Shown here piece by piece: positions 1 through 12,800 of a DNA stretch of 64,000 nt. The first letter of the stretch is position 1, and each line of letters begins with the position of its first letter. Below the pieces are notes generated by a model. That model was not told the DNA's origin, did not search any database, and saw nothing but the letters and a program-made list of their open reading frames with translations. Position numbers and translations under genes: made by a program. Source of the stretch: an uncultured Eubacteriales bacterium (GTDB lineage Bacteria; Bacillota; Clostridia; Christensenellales; UBA1242); contig CAPRTS010000002.1 in NCBI GenBank assembly GCA_948695535.1, positions 65,975 through 129,974 of the forward strand. The letters are read 5' to 3'.

Positions 1-674
1 AATTGACGACTAAACCGTTTAACATCTACGATAAGGACGCTTTTGGCGACGTGGTTACCGACATTGATAAACAAGTCGAAGAGTTCGTGATCACGAAATT
101 GAACCAAAAGTTCCCCGATTTTGAAATAGTCAGCGAAGAATATAACCCCGACCATAAAACCACCGAAAATTGTTTTATCATTGACCCAATCGATGGTACT
201 AAAAACTTTGCTGCCGAAATTCCGTTGTGGGGTATGCAAGCCGCTGCCATGCAAGACGGAGAAGTGGTCGCCAGTGTCATTTATTTACCGAAGTTCGACG
301 AACTGTATTACGCCGATTGTGACGGGGCGTTTTTGAACGGTGTGCGTTTGGAAATGACTGACGCAATTAAAAACAAGCGCCCAATTTACGATATTGAAGG
401 CGGTGATAAATTCCCGGCGCTGATGCAATTGGAAAAAGAAGTCAACCGCAGTTTCCGTTACTTGGCCGCGGCTTCGGTCGGTTACGCGTGGGTGGCGGCC
501 GGTCGTATGAGTGGCTTTATGTTGCGTAAAGACACCCCGTGGGATTATGTACCGGGTATGTATTTGGTTAAAATGGCGGGCGGTTGTACGTTTGATGAGC
601 CCGGGGCGCACGTGGCTACGACTAACGAAAAACTACTCGATATTTTAAGTAAATATAAAGAAACTAAGAAATAA
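1..674 (+). CDS. Inositol monophosphatase family protein, 5'-truncated
   Basis: The frame is open to the left edge of the window, so the N-terminus (about 40 residues by family comparison) is missing; the leading TTG at position 3 is unlikely to be the true start. The Mg-dependent sugar-phosphatase signatures are present: a VTDID segment, the metal-binding SEE glutamates, DPIDGTKNF near residue 61 (the D-P-I/L-D-G-T motif) and a C-terminal WDYVPGMYLVKMAGG segment that supplies the last metal aspartate. Family members hydrolyse inositol-1-phosphate, fructose-1,6-bisphosphate or 3'-phosphoadenosine nucleotides in the cytosol, and these motifs do not separate them. Confidence in the family is high and in the substrate low. 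Confidence 0.9.
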   Translation, partial: LTTKPFNIYDKDAFGDVVTDIDKQVEEFVITKLNQKFPDFEIVSEEYNPDHKTTENCFIIDPIDGTKNFAAEIPLWGMQAAAMQDGEVVASVIYLPKFDELYYADCDGAFLNGVRLEMTDAIKNKRPIYDIEGGDKFPALMQLEKEVNRSFRYLAAASVGYAWVAAGRMSGFMLRKDTPWDYVPGMYLVKMAGGCTFDEPGAHVATTNEKLLDILSKYKETKK

Positions 675-779
675 TTTTTACAACTAAAAAAACAACCGTA
701 AGGTCATTTAATTTTGAAATTAGCAAAAAACGAGATTATTATGTAATGCAATTTAAATTTTTTATTCTATAATATACTT

Positions 780-1445
780 ATGAAAAGAAAAGTAAAAATA
801 GTTAAAACAATAGATTTATGGACGGAACAATATCCTAAAAACCATGAATTAGAATGCATTAAAGGTGCTTTTATTGATGGATTTGAAAGTCAAGGGTTGC
901 CTTATGACAGCATTGAGATTATAAAAAATTGCAACTGCGTTATTTCAAATAATGCTAATTTAGACATATCCAATAAACACAATGCAGTGATTTTTTATAA
1001 GAATAACAATCCTGTAAGACTACTTGTATTTAATTATCAAGGCGATTTTGATAAACTATTGAGCGAAATATTAAAACAAAATATAGGTTGCACATCTTTG
1101 AAAGAAATTTTTGATAAAAATTTAATATCAATTAATTCGACTTTACTTAACGGAAATTACGAACAAAATATAAAGCCTGAAATTGATGTTGGGTCTTGTG
1201 ATAATTTTGATTTGCTTCAATCATTGCTTGGCAGTAGTTACACAATAGATAAAACAGGCTTAGGTAACAATAGCAACCCTGATTTTGATTTTAATTCATA
1301 TACACAAATTGAATATATTTTGAAAACAGAACATTATTTGTTTAACATTGAACATCAAGGCGCATACATCAATAAAAAGAAAGATAGAATTATTCCAATA
1401 CAAGCCGAGGGAAAAATAAAATTGGACAAAATAAAAAAGAACTGA
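780..1445 (+). CDS. Hypothetical protein, AT-rich orphan
   Basis: I do not recognise this 221-residue protein. It has no signal peptide, membrane segment or repeat, and is rich in Asn, Lys and Ile. Its codons are clearly more AT-rich than those of the neighbouring IMPase and glyA genes, which suggests recent acquisition. There is no Shine-Dalgarno site; a TATAAT at 768-773 ends 6 nt before the ATG, predicting a leaderless or nearly leaderless message. The gene closes with its own hairpin terminator, so it is a single-gene unit. Confidence 0.7.
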   Translation: MKRKVKIVKTIDLWTEQYPKNHELECIKGAFIDGFESQGLPYDSIEIIKNCNCVISNNANLDISNKHNAVIFYKNNNPVRLLVFNYQGDFDKLLSEILKQNIGCTSLKEIFDKNLISINSTLLNGNYEQNIKPEIDVGSCDNFDLLQSLLGSSYTIDKTGLGNNSNPDFDFNSYTQIEYILKTEHYLFNIEHQGAYINKKKDRIIPIQAEGKIKLDKIKKN

Positions 1446-1471
1446 ATTTACTTTATATTCAGTTCTTTTTT
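1438..1471 (+). terminator. Intrinsic terminator of the 780-1445 gene
   Basis: A 10-bp perfect stem (AGAACTGAAT / ATTCAGTTCT) with a 9-nt loop is followed by a T run. The left arm overlaps the stop codon of the preceding gene. Confidence 0.8.
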
Positions 1472-1534
1472 ACTAGTTTCAAAAGTTTGCACCCTTTAAT
1501 CTCGTTTTTTATTTACTTAATATATCGTAATTTA

Positions 1535-2134
1535 CTATTTCAAAGCGTTTATATAATTAAAATCAATAGAGCCATAGGCAACCCAAGCCGTCAGCCCCAA
1601 CATAAGTAAAATACATACGGCTATCCATAGCCAATGCTTTTTATTTTTTTGGGTGAGTTTAATAATACTTAATAGCAAAATAGCTAAACAAAAAGCCAAT
1701 AAGACGCTAAACACAATAATATCGATAGGAACATCACTTTTTATTGCGTTTTCGTTATAAGCAGTTGCTCTACCATATTCTCTATCAATAAGAATATATG
1801 CTGTTTCGCCAATATAACTTTCTGCTTCATTTTTATCCTTTATCCTACGTGAAAGCGGTGCTTTGTATTGCAGTCCCGTTTCTTCATCTGTATAACAAGC
1901 AATAAGGCGATAATAATCTAGCCAATATTTACCGTGTCTTCCTCTATAAAATTTAGTATCAACGATTTCAGCAACTACTTTTTCAAAATGATACGGATTA
2001 CCAACGCTGTATTCAACAGACGTTGCAATAAGTTTGCCCGAAAATGTTCCGCCGAGAATTGACAGCAAAACAATTAAAATAATATATAAAATTTTGTATC
2101 CATCGTAAGTTTTTTTATTCTTATAGTCTGCCAT
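1535..2134 (-). CDS. DUF3592-like membrane protein
   Basis: This 199-residue protein has one N-terminal membrane helix (about residues 13-35), an extracytoplasmic domain with a VVAEIVDTKFYRG-type strand and a short YIGETAYILID segment, and two C-terminal membrane helices (about 138-160 and 168-190). This layout resembles DUF3592 proteins, small membrane proteins with no assigned reaction. The start is supported by a GGAG 9 nt before the ATG. It is convergent with the orphan to its left and has no partner gene. The family call is tentative. Confidence 0.7.
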   Translation of the reverse strand: MADYKNKKTYDGYKILYIILIVLLSILGGTFSGKLIATSVEYSVGNPYHFEKVVAEIVDTKFYRGRHGKYWLDYYRLIACYTDEETGLQYKAPLSRRIKDKNEAESYIGETAYILIDREYGRATAYNENAIKSDVPIDIIVFSVLLAFCLAILLLSIIKLTQKNKKHWLWIAVCILLMLGLTAWVAYGSIDFNYINALK

Positions 2135-2310
2135 CTTGCAAAACTCCGTTCACCAAATAACTGTTTATCATTCTGTTAAGCAAATGTATTATAACACAAT
2201 ATATTTTTTAGTGTAAACGAATATTCTTTATAATCAAATGTATGATGTTCACGACCTTAACAGCATCAGTTATTTGGCTAGGTAATGGAGAATGGGTAGT
2301 GAAGAATGAA

Positions 2311-2343
2311 GAAAACATCTTTTTGTTTTTCATGTTTTCTTTT
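2311..2343. terminator. Weak hairpin between glyA and the DUF3592-like gene
   Basis: GAAAACAT and ATGTTTTC form an 8-bp stem followed by TTTTAT on the plus strand; read on the minus strand it is followed by TTCATTCTTC. It could terminate glyA, but the T run on that strand is poor. The rest of the 2135-2406 gap shows only AT-rich sequence that I cannot interpret. Confidence 0.35.
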
Positions 2344-2406
2344 ATGTTTCTACCAGTTTTAAAAGTTAGTAACTAATGCGGGCTGTTTTGGATTTTGTGC
2401 GTTTTC

Positions 2407-3588
2407 TTACTTGAACACTTTGGGAATATAACGTAACACCGGCGCCGGTTTGTCCAAGACTACCGAGACGATGCAGTCCTTGATTTCGTCCAAAACGTTA
2501 CGGTCAACTTTTTTCAAGTTGGTGATAAAGGGTAAGCCGATGCGCACGCCACTGGTTTCTACCGCGGTGCGCGGGTCGTCTTGGATTTTGTTCTTGTTGG
2601 TAACAATACCGAACTTTTGTTCCAATTCGTCTTGCACTTGCTTGCCCGATTTGTTGGTGTCGCGCAAATCAATTAAGAACAAATGCGTTTCCGTCTTGCC
2701 CGAAATAATTTTGATACCTTCTTTCTTCAATGCTTCGCACAAGTAATTCGCGTTGCGGGCAACTTTGCTCATGTATTCGCGGTAAGCCGGGGTTAAGGCT
2801 TCCTCCAAGCAAACGGCCTTGGCGGCGATAATGTTCATTAACGGGCCACCTTGAATGCCGGGGAAAACCGCCTTGTCGATCGCTTTGGCGAATTCTTGCT
2901 TGCATAAAATCATACCACCACGGGGGCCACGTAAGGTTTTATGGGTGGTTGTCGTGACAATGTCCGCGTATTTGACCGGGTTAGGGTACAAGCCCGCCGC
3001 GACCAAGCCCGCAAAGTGTGCCATGTCGACCATAAAGATGGCACCGACACTTTTCGCGACCTTGGCAATGCGTTCAAAGTCAATAATCAAACTGTACGCA
3101 CTGCAACCCGCGACGATAATTTTCGGCTTGTTTTCCTTGGCTAACTTTTCCAAATTTTTATAATCTAACACGCCCTTGTCATCCAAGCCGTAATTGATGA
3201 CGTTGTAGAACTTGCCCGAAAAAGACACTTTCGCGCCGTGGGACAGGTGACCGCCCGCGTCCAACGACATCGACAGAATCGTGTCGCCGGGTTTAATGGT
3301 GGCGAAGTATACCGCCATGTTGGCCGACGAGCCCGAATGCGGCTGCACATTGGCGTGTTCAGCGCCGAAAACCTTGCACGCCAATTCACGGCAGTAGTTT
3401 TCGACTTTATCAACTACTTCACAGCCCGAATAGTACCGCGCACCGGGGTAGCCTTCCGCGTATTTGTTGGTCAAGCAACTGCCCATGGCGCGCATGACAT
3501 TTTTGCTGGCAATGTTTTCACTGGCGATTAAGTTGATTTTTTGCCATTGCCGTTTGTTTTCTTCTTTAATTAGTTTTTCTATTTTCAT
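2407..3588 (-). CDS. glyA: Serine hydroxymethyltransferase
   Basis: GlyA interconverts serine and glycine with tetrahydrofolate, supplying C1 units in the cytosol. The protein is 393 residues, slightly short for the family (about 410-420). It begins with a typical NLIASEN segment, has the cofactor region [10 protein letters not shown], the MVDMAHFAG segment, and the PLP-binding lysine in [14 protein letters not shown]; the C-terminal VRIGLPFIT segment matches the family. There is no Shine-Dalgarno. TATAAT (minus strand, 3596-3601) ends 7 nt before the ATG with only a weak -35 (TTTGTT), so a leaderless message is predicted. Confidence 0.96.
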   Translation of the reverse strand: MKIEKLIKEENKRQWQKINLIASENIASKNVMRAMGSCLTNKYAEGYPGARYYSGCEVVDKVENYCRELACKVFGAEHANVQPHSGSSANMAVYFATIKPGDTILSMSLDAGGHLSHGAKVSFSGKFYNVINYGLDDKGVLDYKNLEKLAKENKPKIIVAGCSAYSLIIDFERIAKVAKSVGAIFMVDMAHFAGLVAAGLYPNPVKYADIVTTTTHKTLRGPRGGMILCKQEFAKAIDKAVFPGIQGGPLMNIIAAKAVCLEEALTPAYREYMSKVARNANYLCEALKKEGIKIISGKTETHLFLIDLRDTNKSGKQVQDELEQKFGIVTNKNKIQDDPRTAVETSGVRIGLPFITNLKKVDRNVLDEIKDCIVSVVLDKPAPVLRYIPKVFK

Positions 3589-3798
3589 ATAGATTATTAT
3601 AACTGGTTAGCAAAAAATAACAAAACAAATATTAACAACAAATCCAAACTGCGGTCGCGGTCTTGGTCTTGGTAAGCAACCGCTAACTTTTCGGCGTCGG
3701 GTCCGTCATAAAAATCTGCGTTTTCCATAACGTCTTTTATGACGGGACGCCAAAGATTGTGTAAAAGCCCTGATTTTTGGTAAATTTTTAAAAACCAT

Positions 3799-3827
3799 TT
3801 GATTTTTTTTTTTTTTCTATGCATAAT
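3799..3827 (+). promoter_or_regulatory. Promoter of the giant surface gene with a poly-T spacer
   Basis: TTGATT (3799-3804) and CATAAT (3822-3827) are separated by 17 bp. Most of that spacer is the 14-T tract. The -10 ends 5 nt before the GTG start and there is no Shine-Dalgarno site. Confidence 0.6.
3803..3816 (+). repeat. Homopolymer tract T14 in a promoter spacer
   Basis: Fourteen consecutive T residues run from the end of the -35 box into the spacer. Gain or loss of single T residues would change the -35/-10 distance, a known route to phase-variable transcription. The present length gives a 17-bp spacer. Confidence 0.85.
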
Positions 3828-3832
3828 AAAGT

Positions 3833-6800
3833 GTGACCCACCAAAGAAAAACGACTAAGTTGGTGCTGTGCAGTGTCTTGGCCTGCCTGGTGGCCTTTTT
3901 TGTAGTTTTGGGCGTCATTATTTTGCCCCCGATGCTTAACGCTACGGGTGAAGAAAAACCTTTATTTACGATTAAAGCCGATTCGGCGGCATCTTTGGCG
4001 GAACAATGGAACAACGCTCTGGAAAGTGGTGAAAACAACATCTTAATCCAATTAACCGGTAATATTGATTTGCCCGAAAGTGCTCACGGTGAGTTTGGTA
4101 CTGGTGTCGGTTTTGCGAACGGTGGCCTTTACGTTAAACCGGGCGTCAAATTGCAACTGGATTTGAATAACTGTCGTTTGAACCAAGGCGGTTATCCGTT
4201 GGCCGACGGGCGTGTCGTTTATAACGAAGGTACATTGATTATTAAGGATACGAGTAACGGCACCGCCAGCCATACTTTTTCCTACCAAGGTAAAACTTAT
4301 ACCGTACACGGCGGTACCATTATGGGTGGTACGACTTTGACTAATGGTGGCGGGATTATTAACGGCCCAGGTGGTAACTTGGAAATTACCGGCGGTACCT
4401 TTGCGAATTGTACCGCGGTCAAAAGCGGTGGCGCCATTTACGCCCAAGCCGGCAGTACTACCAAAATTTCGGGTGGTACTTTTGCCTATAACCGCGCGGA
4501 AGCCAATGGTGTTGACGGCGAAGTCGCCGGCGGTGGTGCGGTTTTCGTGACCGGCGACGACAGCAGTTTGTCCATTACCGACGGTATTTTTGAACACAAT
4601 GCGTCGCAAAAAAATGGCGGTGCGGTTTTGGTGGGTTCTGGTACTACTTTGACGGCTACTACCTTAAATTTAACAGGTAATACAGCCTTGGTCGGCGGTG
4701 GTTTGTGTTCTTACGCGGTTAACGCCACGATTCAAAACGTGGTGGCCAATGGTAACGTCGCCCACTACAGTGGTGGAGCGGTGGCCGTGGCCGGTGGGGT
4801 GACCACCATTGCCAACGGTATTTTCCAAAATAATACCGCCCAACAAGACGCCTCCTATAATGGTGCTGGTGTCGGTGGTGGTGCCGTGGCCGTGGTTGGC
4901 GGTGAACTTAATTTGCAAGGTACCCGCCCGGCGAATAATCAAAGTAATTTCACCTTTAACGGTAACGTGGCGCGTTTCGGTGGCGCAATTGCGACCGGTG
5001 CGGGTACGTTAAACGCGACTGGTTTGGTGTTCGGTGGTAATTCCGCCAACCACGGCAGTACGGCCTACTACGGCGGGGCGGTCGCCACTTCCGGCGGTAT
5101 TGCGACCTATACCGATTGCTATTTCTCGGGTGACAGTTTGGCTACTAACAGCAGTGGGCTGGAAAAGTATGGCACCGAAATTTGTACCTTTGGCGGTACG
5201 GTTACTTTTAACGGCGGTGTGTTGGAAAAACATTCGGTTACGGCATTATACGCTACAAGTGGTACAACCAACTTTACCGGTGGTTTTTCGTTCCAATACA
5301 ATATCGGTGAGTATATAATAAGAACTAATGGCGGTAACGCAGTCATAAACTTTAACGATGCAATTATCCAACGCAATGGGTATACCGATGAAACCGCCTT
5401 CAATAATGGCGCACATACTTGGTGGAGCGGTCTGTCAGGTGGTACCGATTGTGGTGTTTGGTTTAATTACAAGAAAGTTATTATGCGTAATAATTTTGCC
5501 GATGCGACTTTTGTGCAAATACCGTTAAACAACGGTGGTATGACGTTTGGTACGACAACGGGTAATGATGCAGATGTGCATATTTATGACAACACGTTTT
5601 GTAAAAATGCTTTCTACATTTGGTACGGCAGTATAAATTTTTACCATTGCTTAATTGAGAACAACACTTGCAAGGATACTTTCTTCCATTACAACAGCAA
5701 CAACTCCGACACATCACCTTCTGCCACTAGGGGGATCAAGATTTACGGGGGTGTCTTTAACAACAACACGATTAACGGGCGACTGTTTAATGTTTTTAAG
5801 ATTTATAGTTCCACAAACGCGGCTTTGGGCTTGGCCATTATGGGCGGTTCATTCACCAATAACAATACCACTAGCCTTATTTATGTTACGCAACGCTTAT
5901 TGCAGATTTCTGGTGGTACTTTTGAGAACAATACGGCTGCTGGTGGCAACGGTTGTATTGTCGCAAGTTCGGCGGTTTTGGCAATATCTGGCGGTACCTT
6001 TACTAATAATAAATCGACCGGTGCGGGTGGCGCAGTCAGGGCCATGTGGGATACTGCCGTTACTATTTCGGGGGGTACGTTTACCGGTAATCAGGCTTAT
6101 TATACTACCGCGAACCGTACCAGTCCGTTGGATGGTGGCGCGATTTATACCGACGGTGAAACTACGATTTCCGGCAAGCCGGTCATTAAGGACAACACCA
6201 CTGGTACCAATAAGTTGACGTCAAATTTAGCCACCGCCAAAGCGTTAACCATTGGTGCGGCCATGACCGCCGGTGCCGATGTGCACGTGGCACACGACGG
6301 CAAATTCACCACAGGTTGGAGCGATTTCCATACCGACGCCCCCAGTAAATACTTCATTTCCGATCGCAGTGGTTACAAAATTACCCGGATCGGTAACGAA
6401 GTGGTTGCGGTCACGTCCACTACCAATACTGAACTTTATTTGACCCAACCCACCGCGGTGGCCACCACCCCCAGTTATAACGGCAAAGCCCAGTCGATTA
6501 TTACCGGCTATGATCCCAACCGCATGAAAATTACCAAGATTAAGCATACTTGGTTCGACGGCACTAACCAAGCCACTTTGAATACCGCTGATGTGCAAAC
6601 CATAACGACCGCGTTTGCGTCCTACGTCAGTGGCCAAAACATCATTGTGACCGACGCCGGACGATGGGAAGTTACCGTGGCACCATTGTCGGGGTACCAA
6701 TGGTTGGGTGGTGGTTCTGGTGAAATTGTTGTTACCGGTACGATGAATAAGGCTTACGTACTGGTCGGTGGTGTAAATTCCGATGCTGAAACCTTTTTAA

Positions 6801-9800
6801 TTCCAAGTTACACGGGTGAAGTAATAACTGATGGTGTTAATTGGACACCGGGTATCCCGGACGAGTATAAAACTTGGTTAGCCGGCTGGACAACCACCAC
6901 CGGTAATGACCAAGACGGTGTGCTTGCTTTCTGTAAGGACGCTACCGGTGCTTATCAGTTGTTCCCGCCATATTTGTACCATGTACATGCTACGCCGCAA
7001 TACGTTGGTAACTGGGGACGCAATTACTATGTCCCAACCGAACACATGAACATGGGTATTCGTCGTATTAAAATTGCGACCGACAGTGATTTCACCGTGG
7101 TGGTGGACGAAGCCCAATATACGGACGGCAAAACCGAATTGAAACCGGCGTTCAAAGTGTATTTCCGCGATTATTATTTGGGTCAATATAATGGTAGCAA
7201 ATGGATTGAAAATTCCGCCCGTCCGTGTGGCCCGATTAACCTCAAAGACGTTGTTTATGCCAACAACCGCGAACCTAATCGCCCCGACAACCAACCGGCG
7301 GTAACGTTCACGATTGATACCGGTTACAACACGGTCTGCAATTTTGAAGGTACGCGCACCACGTTGTTCACCATTAACGGCCGACCGATTACTAACGACG
7401 GTACCGGCGACGGTTTACAAATTAACGGTCATCCCGAAATCACGACCAATAAAACCTACGACGGTACGGTTAACGCGGCCATAGTTTGGGAAGGCAAGGT
7501 CACGGTCAGTGGTGTCAGCAGCGTTTATCTTACCGTCATTACCGCCACTTATGACAGCAGCAGTGTCGGCACCGATAAAACAATTACCATTAAATACTTC
7601 TTTGGTGGTGCCAATGGTTGGCTGTACAGTTACAGTGAAACTTGCCAAGGAACTATCACACCCGCGGTCATCACGCAAATCGACGGCTTGGTCGCCAACA
7701 AAACTTACGACGGCACGGTTGATGCCACATTAAGCGACAGTAATGCTGTGTTTACCGGTAAATTTGGCAACGACAATCTGCGCTTTACGGCGGACGTGGC
7801 GTTCGTGGCACCCGGCGCCGGTGAAAACAAACAAATGGTCATCGACCGCGACAGTTTAGTGCTGTCAGGTAGTGCGGCCGGCAATTACGTTTTGGCTGAC
7901 GACGTGGTGATAAACATTGACGGTACGATTCTGCCGGCGTCCTTGACCGCCACGGCGGACGGCGTGACCACGCAATATGACAGCCATGCACACGACATGA
8001 TTAAGCCGAATTTTGACAGTGTAGTGCTGACGGCTGGGGCGACCGACGCCGACCGCGCCAGTGTCGTTTGGGAATACTCCTTAGACCAAACCGTTTGGGA
8101 AACCAATTTGCCGACCCGCACTCGCGCGGCCAACGTGCCGGTTTACTACCGCGTCAAGGCCGACAACCACGATTACTTCTACGGCGAAGTACGTTTCGCG
8201 CTGACACCTATTTCAATTGCTGACGCGCAAATCAGTTTGGGACAATCTGCCGTGATTTACGACGGGGCAGAACACAACTTGGTGCCGTACATCACCTTTA
8301 CTTTGGGTGATGAAACCTTGGAACTGAAATACGCAGAAGACTACTTGTTAGAATACCAAAATTCTTACCAAGGTGGCGACTATGATAACGGTAAGGGCGA
8401 TACCAAAAACGTTGGCGTAATCACGGTTAAGGTCATTGGTTCTGGTCAAAGTTTCATGGGCACGGCCAAGCAATCGGTAACTTTCCAAATTGTCCCGCAA
8501 ACGGTCGCTATGCCCGCAGCCGACACCCGCAGTTTCCATTACAACGGCAGTGTGCAAACTTACGAAATTGCCACTGACGAACGTTATGTAGTTACTGGTA
8601 ACCAACAGAGCGAAGTTAGTGTTCGTGACGAAGCGACGCAAACCGGCGGTCACGCGGTCACGGTCGCCTTGGTCGATAAACACAATTATATTTGGGAAAA
8701 TGGCTTGTCGGCGGATTTGACCTACTGGTTCAGCATTTATGCGGAATTGGTTGAAGTTAACTGGGAATGGGCGTACCAATATTTCTATGTTGGTAAAAGT
8801 TACACGGCGGCGGACGCGTTGGCCGGTACTACCGCCAGTTCACAACACGATGCAAATACAAAAGTGCCGGGCACAGTGTCTTTTTCTACTGCGGACGGTT
8901 TGTTAACCATTGTGGATCCCGACAACGCCCACAAGGATACTTTGCAAAAGACCTTCACCATGATGGTTGAGGCTAAATTTACGCCCGACAACCCGAGTTA
9001 CGCACCAGTCGTGGCCACTTTGCCGGTGTCTGCTAAATGGATTGTGGTTACTTTGAATTCTAACCGGGGTAGTGGCTCGGCGAACTTGGAAATTACTGCT
9101 CGTTACGGTGACCCGATTATCTACATTGATTATGATACTAACGATAATAAATTGACGCGTGATTATTACTTACACTTAGGCTGGACGCGTGATACGGCCA
9201 TGGATCCGGTCAGCGCGCGCGACTTTTTCACGGAACAAGACTTAATCAATCATTTGGAACGAAACCAAGTGGTCGATTTGAACGGCGAAACTTTTGCCGA
9301 GACCGATGCAACTTACTATGCGGTATGGCGTTATATCGATTACACAATTACTTTCTATAAGAACGAACCATTGCAATATAAAACTTTGTCCGACGATGCA
9401 CCGGAAACTATGGCCATGTTCTGGACGCCAGACGCCGCAACGCAATTTGTGACCGAATATAACGGGGTTATGAATTATGATCAATCCAAGAAGGCTTATA
9501 TTTACACCTACAATCATCAAGATTGGCTAAACAAGACTTCTGACGTTATGCGCTTTAATTTGCCGTGGGTTGCGGGACAAGGTTTTACTTTCAAAGCTTG
9601 GCAAGATGGTGCCGGTACCATAGTGGGTAGTTTGAACAGCTTGAAAAATTTGGAACTTTATGCCCAATGGGAAGGTTTGAAATACACGGTTAATTTTGTC
9701 AATCGTGAAAATGAAGAAGAAATTACGCAAACGGCACGGGTGCAAAACGGTGGTATCTTAACTGCCAATCAAGTTCCTAATTTACTGCGGGTCGGTTACA

Positions 9801-12800
9801 ACTTTGCTGGTTGGTTCTTAACTCCGGAAGCCGCGGCCGATGTTGACGCCAACGGGGCTTTGCGGGTGTTACCTGATGAAACAACCATTTGGACTACGCG
9901 TGATTTGACCTTGTACGCCGGCTGGACCGCCAAACGTGTCCACGTACAAATTGATACGTTAGCCGGTATGGATATTAAGGTTGAAGTTAACGAAACACAA
10001 GCTGATGGCAGCGAGATCATTACTAAAACTGTTTACTCTGGCGATTTACTGTATCTACCTTCTACCTTCAAAATTTCGGCTGTGGTTAAACCCGGTTATC
10101 AATTCAAAAATTTAACCTTAAATTTTGAAGGACAACCGTTGCAAACTGCTAATGATTTGGTGTGGGAATACACCTTACAGGATTACAGTAGCGATAAATT
10201 ACGTATTAATTTAATTATCAGTGGTGCTTATGATGTTTGTCAATATGACTTGAATTATGCGCCCGGCGCTTGGCAGTTCGTGGCCGACTTTGTTGCACCG
10301 AACACCTATTCTGTGGAAAACAATGTTACTTTACCAGTGGCGGATAATATGGTTTATCCAGGTTACACTTTTGCTGGTTGGTATGACAATAACCATCTGC
10401 AAGGCGCTGTTTTGACTAATACTCGTGAACTTACCGACCTGGGCAATGTAACCTTGTATCCCAAATGGACGGCTAACCAACAAACCTTGGTACTTTATAA
10501 CGGTGGGGTGGTTTATGCTACTCGAACTTTAACCACGGACAGTGAATATCGTCTAGACGACCTAAGTACTTTAAGTGGTTTTGAAGATTATAACTTCCAA
10601 GGTTGGAGTTTAAATGCTGATTTAACGGGTGCCGTAATGCCAAGCAACGCTGTCTATACGGTGCAACCAGCCAACAATAATCTTTATGCGGTTTGGCAAT
10701 TCAAAGAGGGGGAATTGACAATTCATGCTGATCGTACCGAAGGCTGGTATGACTTTGGTCGTACGGTATTAACCTTGACGCCTGCTTACAGTCGTGAGTA
10801 CGTAAATTTACGCAATGGTATTAAAGTTAGTTATGAATTCTACCGCACTGGTAATGATCTTACGCCAGTAGCCACTGGTACTTTGTCTTTGACTGATGTT
10901 GCACAAAATGCTACCTATTATTGTGTAGCAACCGTCACGGATAATGGTTATGCCCAACCATTAAAAATTACTAGTGAATCAATCGCAGTTCGTGTTTTGC
11001 GTAAAAACTTGTCTGATGCGGTATTTGCCGAAATGTCCAATCAAACTTACACTGGTGCACCCATTACTCCCGATCTGCCGGAGATTACGGTAGAAGGTTG
11101 GACTTTGGTACCGGGTGTGGATTTCACCTATGAATATTACTACAACGAAACAGTCGGCTGGGCGCACTTGAAAATCACGGGTCTTAACAATTACAGTGGC
11201 AGTGCCGACCAACCCGCATTCTATATCGAACCGGCTTATATGAACGCTAGGGTTGAGGCTAACCACCAAGTTTATGACGGTGCGGAACATTTAACGGTAA
11301 TTAACCAATGGGCCGATGTCGAAAACGTAACCTGGACTTATTCGCTGTATGGTGAAGAGGGTAGTTACGCAACCACGGTTCCGGTAGCAAAAGATGCTGG
11401 TGAGTATAAAATTTATTTCCGTGTTAGTCGAACTAATTATAAGACGTACAACGGCAGCGTCGTTATGCAAATTACCCCTAAATTAGTTGAAGTCAACTGG
11501 GCGGATTTGGCGTTAGTTTACAATGCACAAAATCAAAAACCAACCGCAACAGTAGTAACCGGCGTCGATGGTGACAGCCTGACCTTAACTGTGACCGCCG
11601 GCGATTGTTGTTTGGTCGGTACTTATACTGCTACCGCCGGCATGACCACCTTAAACCGTAATTATCAATTAACCAATACCCAAACTGAATTTACAATTCA
11701 ACCGCGCGAAGTAACGGTGAACATTACTCCTAATGGCAATTGGCGCGAAGGTGAAGTAGGTGAGTATGCAACGGCATCTTTGAATAATTTAGTTGGTGGC
11801 GATAACCCCGAAATTTCTTTGACGTATTACTTACATGGCGAAGCAGTAAATGGTAAACCGGCAACGGAAGGTGCCTACGTGGTACGTGCGACTATTATTG
11901 ATTCCAATTATATTTTAACAGGACTTACCGAAGCACCATTCACAATTCGTAAAAAAGATGGTACCGTGACCAACTCGATTATTGTTCAGCAAGACGATTG
12001 GCATTACGGTGACCCGGCCAGCACTATAAACTGGGTGGCTACGGTCGGTCATGATGAGGCGCAGATAACCTACTTCTATTTGAACGCTAATAACGAAGAA
12101 GTTGCGCTTAACTTTAATGACATTACCATGGTGGGTACTTACTATGTTCGCGTAGTGATTGAAGCGATTTCGGCCGATACCGATGAGGAAAACCCGCGCA
12201 CCTATGCGGAAGCCACCAAAGAATTTCACATCTTGCCACGGGTGTTGTCTTTGGCTTGGACGGATTTGCAACACGAATATGATGGTGAAAAACATACACC
12301 GAACGTAACGTTAACCAATTTGATAGACGGCGACGAATGTCAGGTCAACGTAGTTACGGAAATAGCAGATGGTGTCACGGTGGGCGATTATTGGGCGACA
12401 GTAACTAAACTTGATAACGAAAATTACGTATTACCCGAAATTACGGCACAACAATACAGTATTTTACCACGCGCAATCACCGTGACAATCGACGCCCAAG
12501 AAAGTGTATATGGTGCCGATTTGAACATTTTGAGTGCCCAAGTAACCGCCGGCGACATTATCCCGGGTGATAATTTTGACGGCAGTGTGTACACTTTGGA
12601 TAAAGAAACTGGTACTGATGTCGGCACCTATGCAATTACCGGTACCAGCACCAATTCAAATTACACGGTAACCTTTGTCGATGCTATCTATACCATTACC
12701 CCCAAAGAGTGCACTGTGGTTTGGGAAGACATCGACTATGTTTATAACGGGGAAGTGCAGACTATTATGACTTACCTTATGCACGAAGACGAAAAGATCT

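Noticed and set aside
3597..3824. 75-codon minus-strand frame between glyA and the giant gene
   Set aside because: Its N-terminal Lys run is just the antisense of the poly-T promoter tract, it has no ribosome site and it crosses the giant gene promoter.
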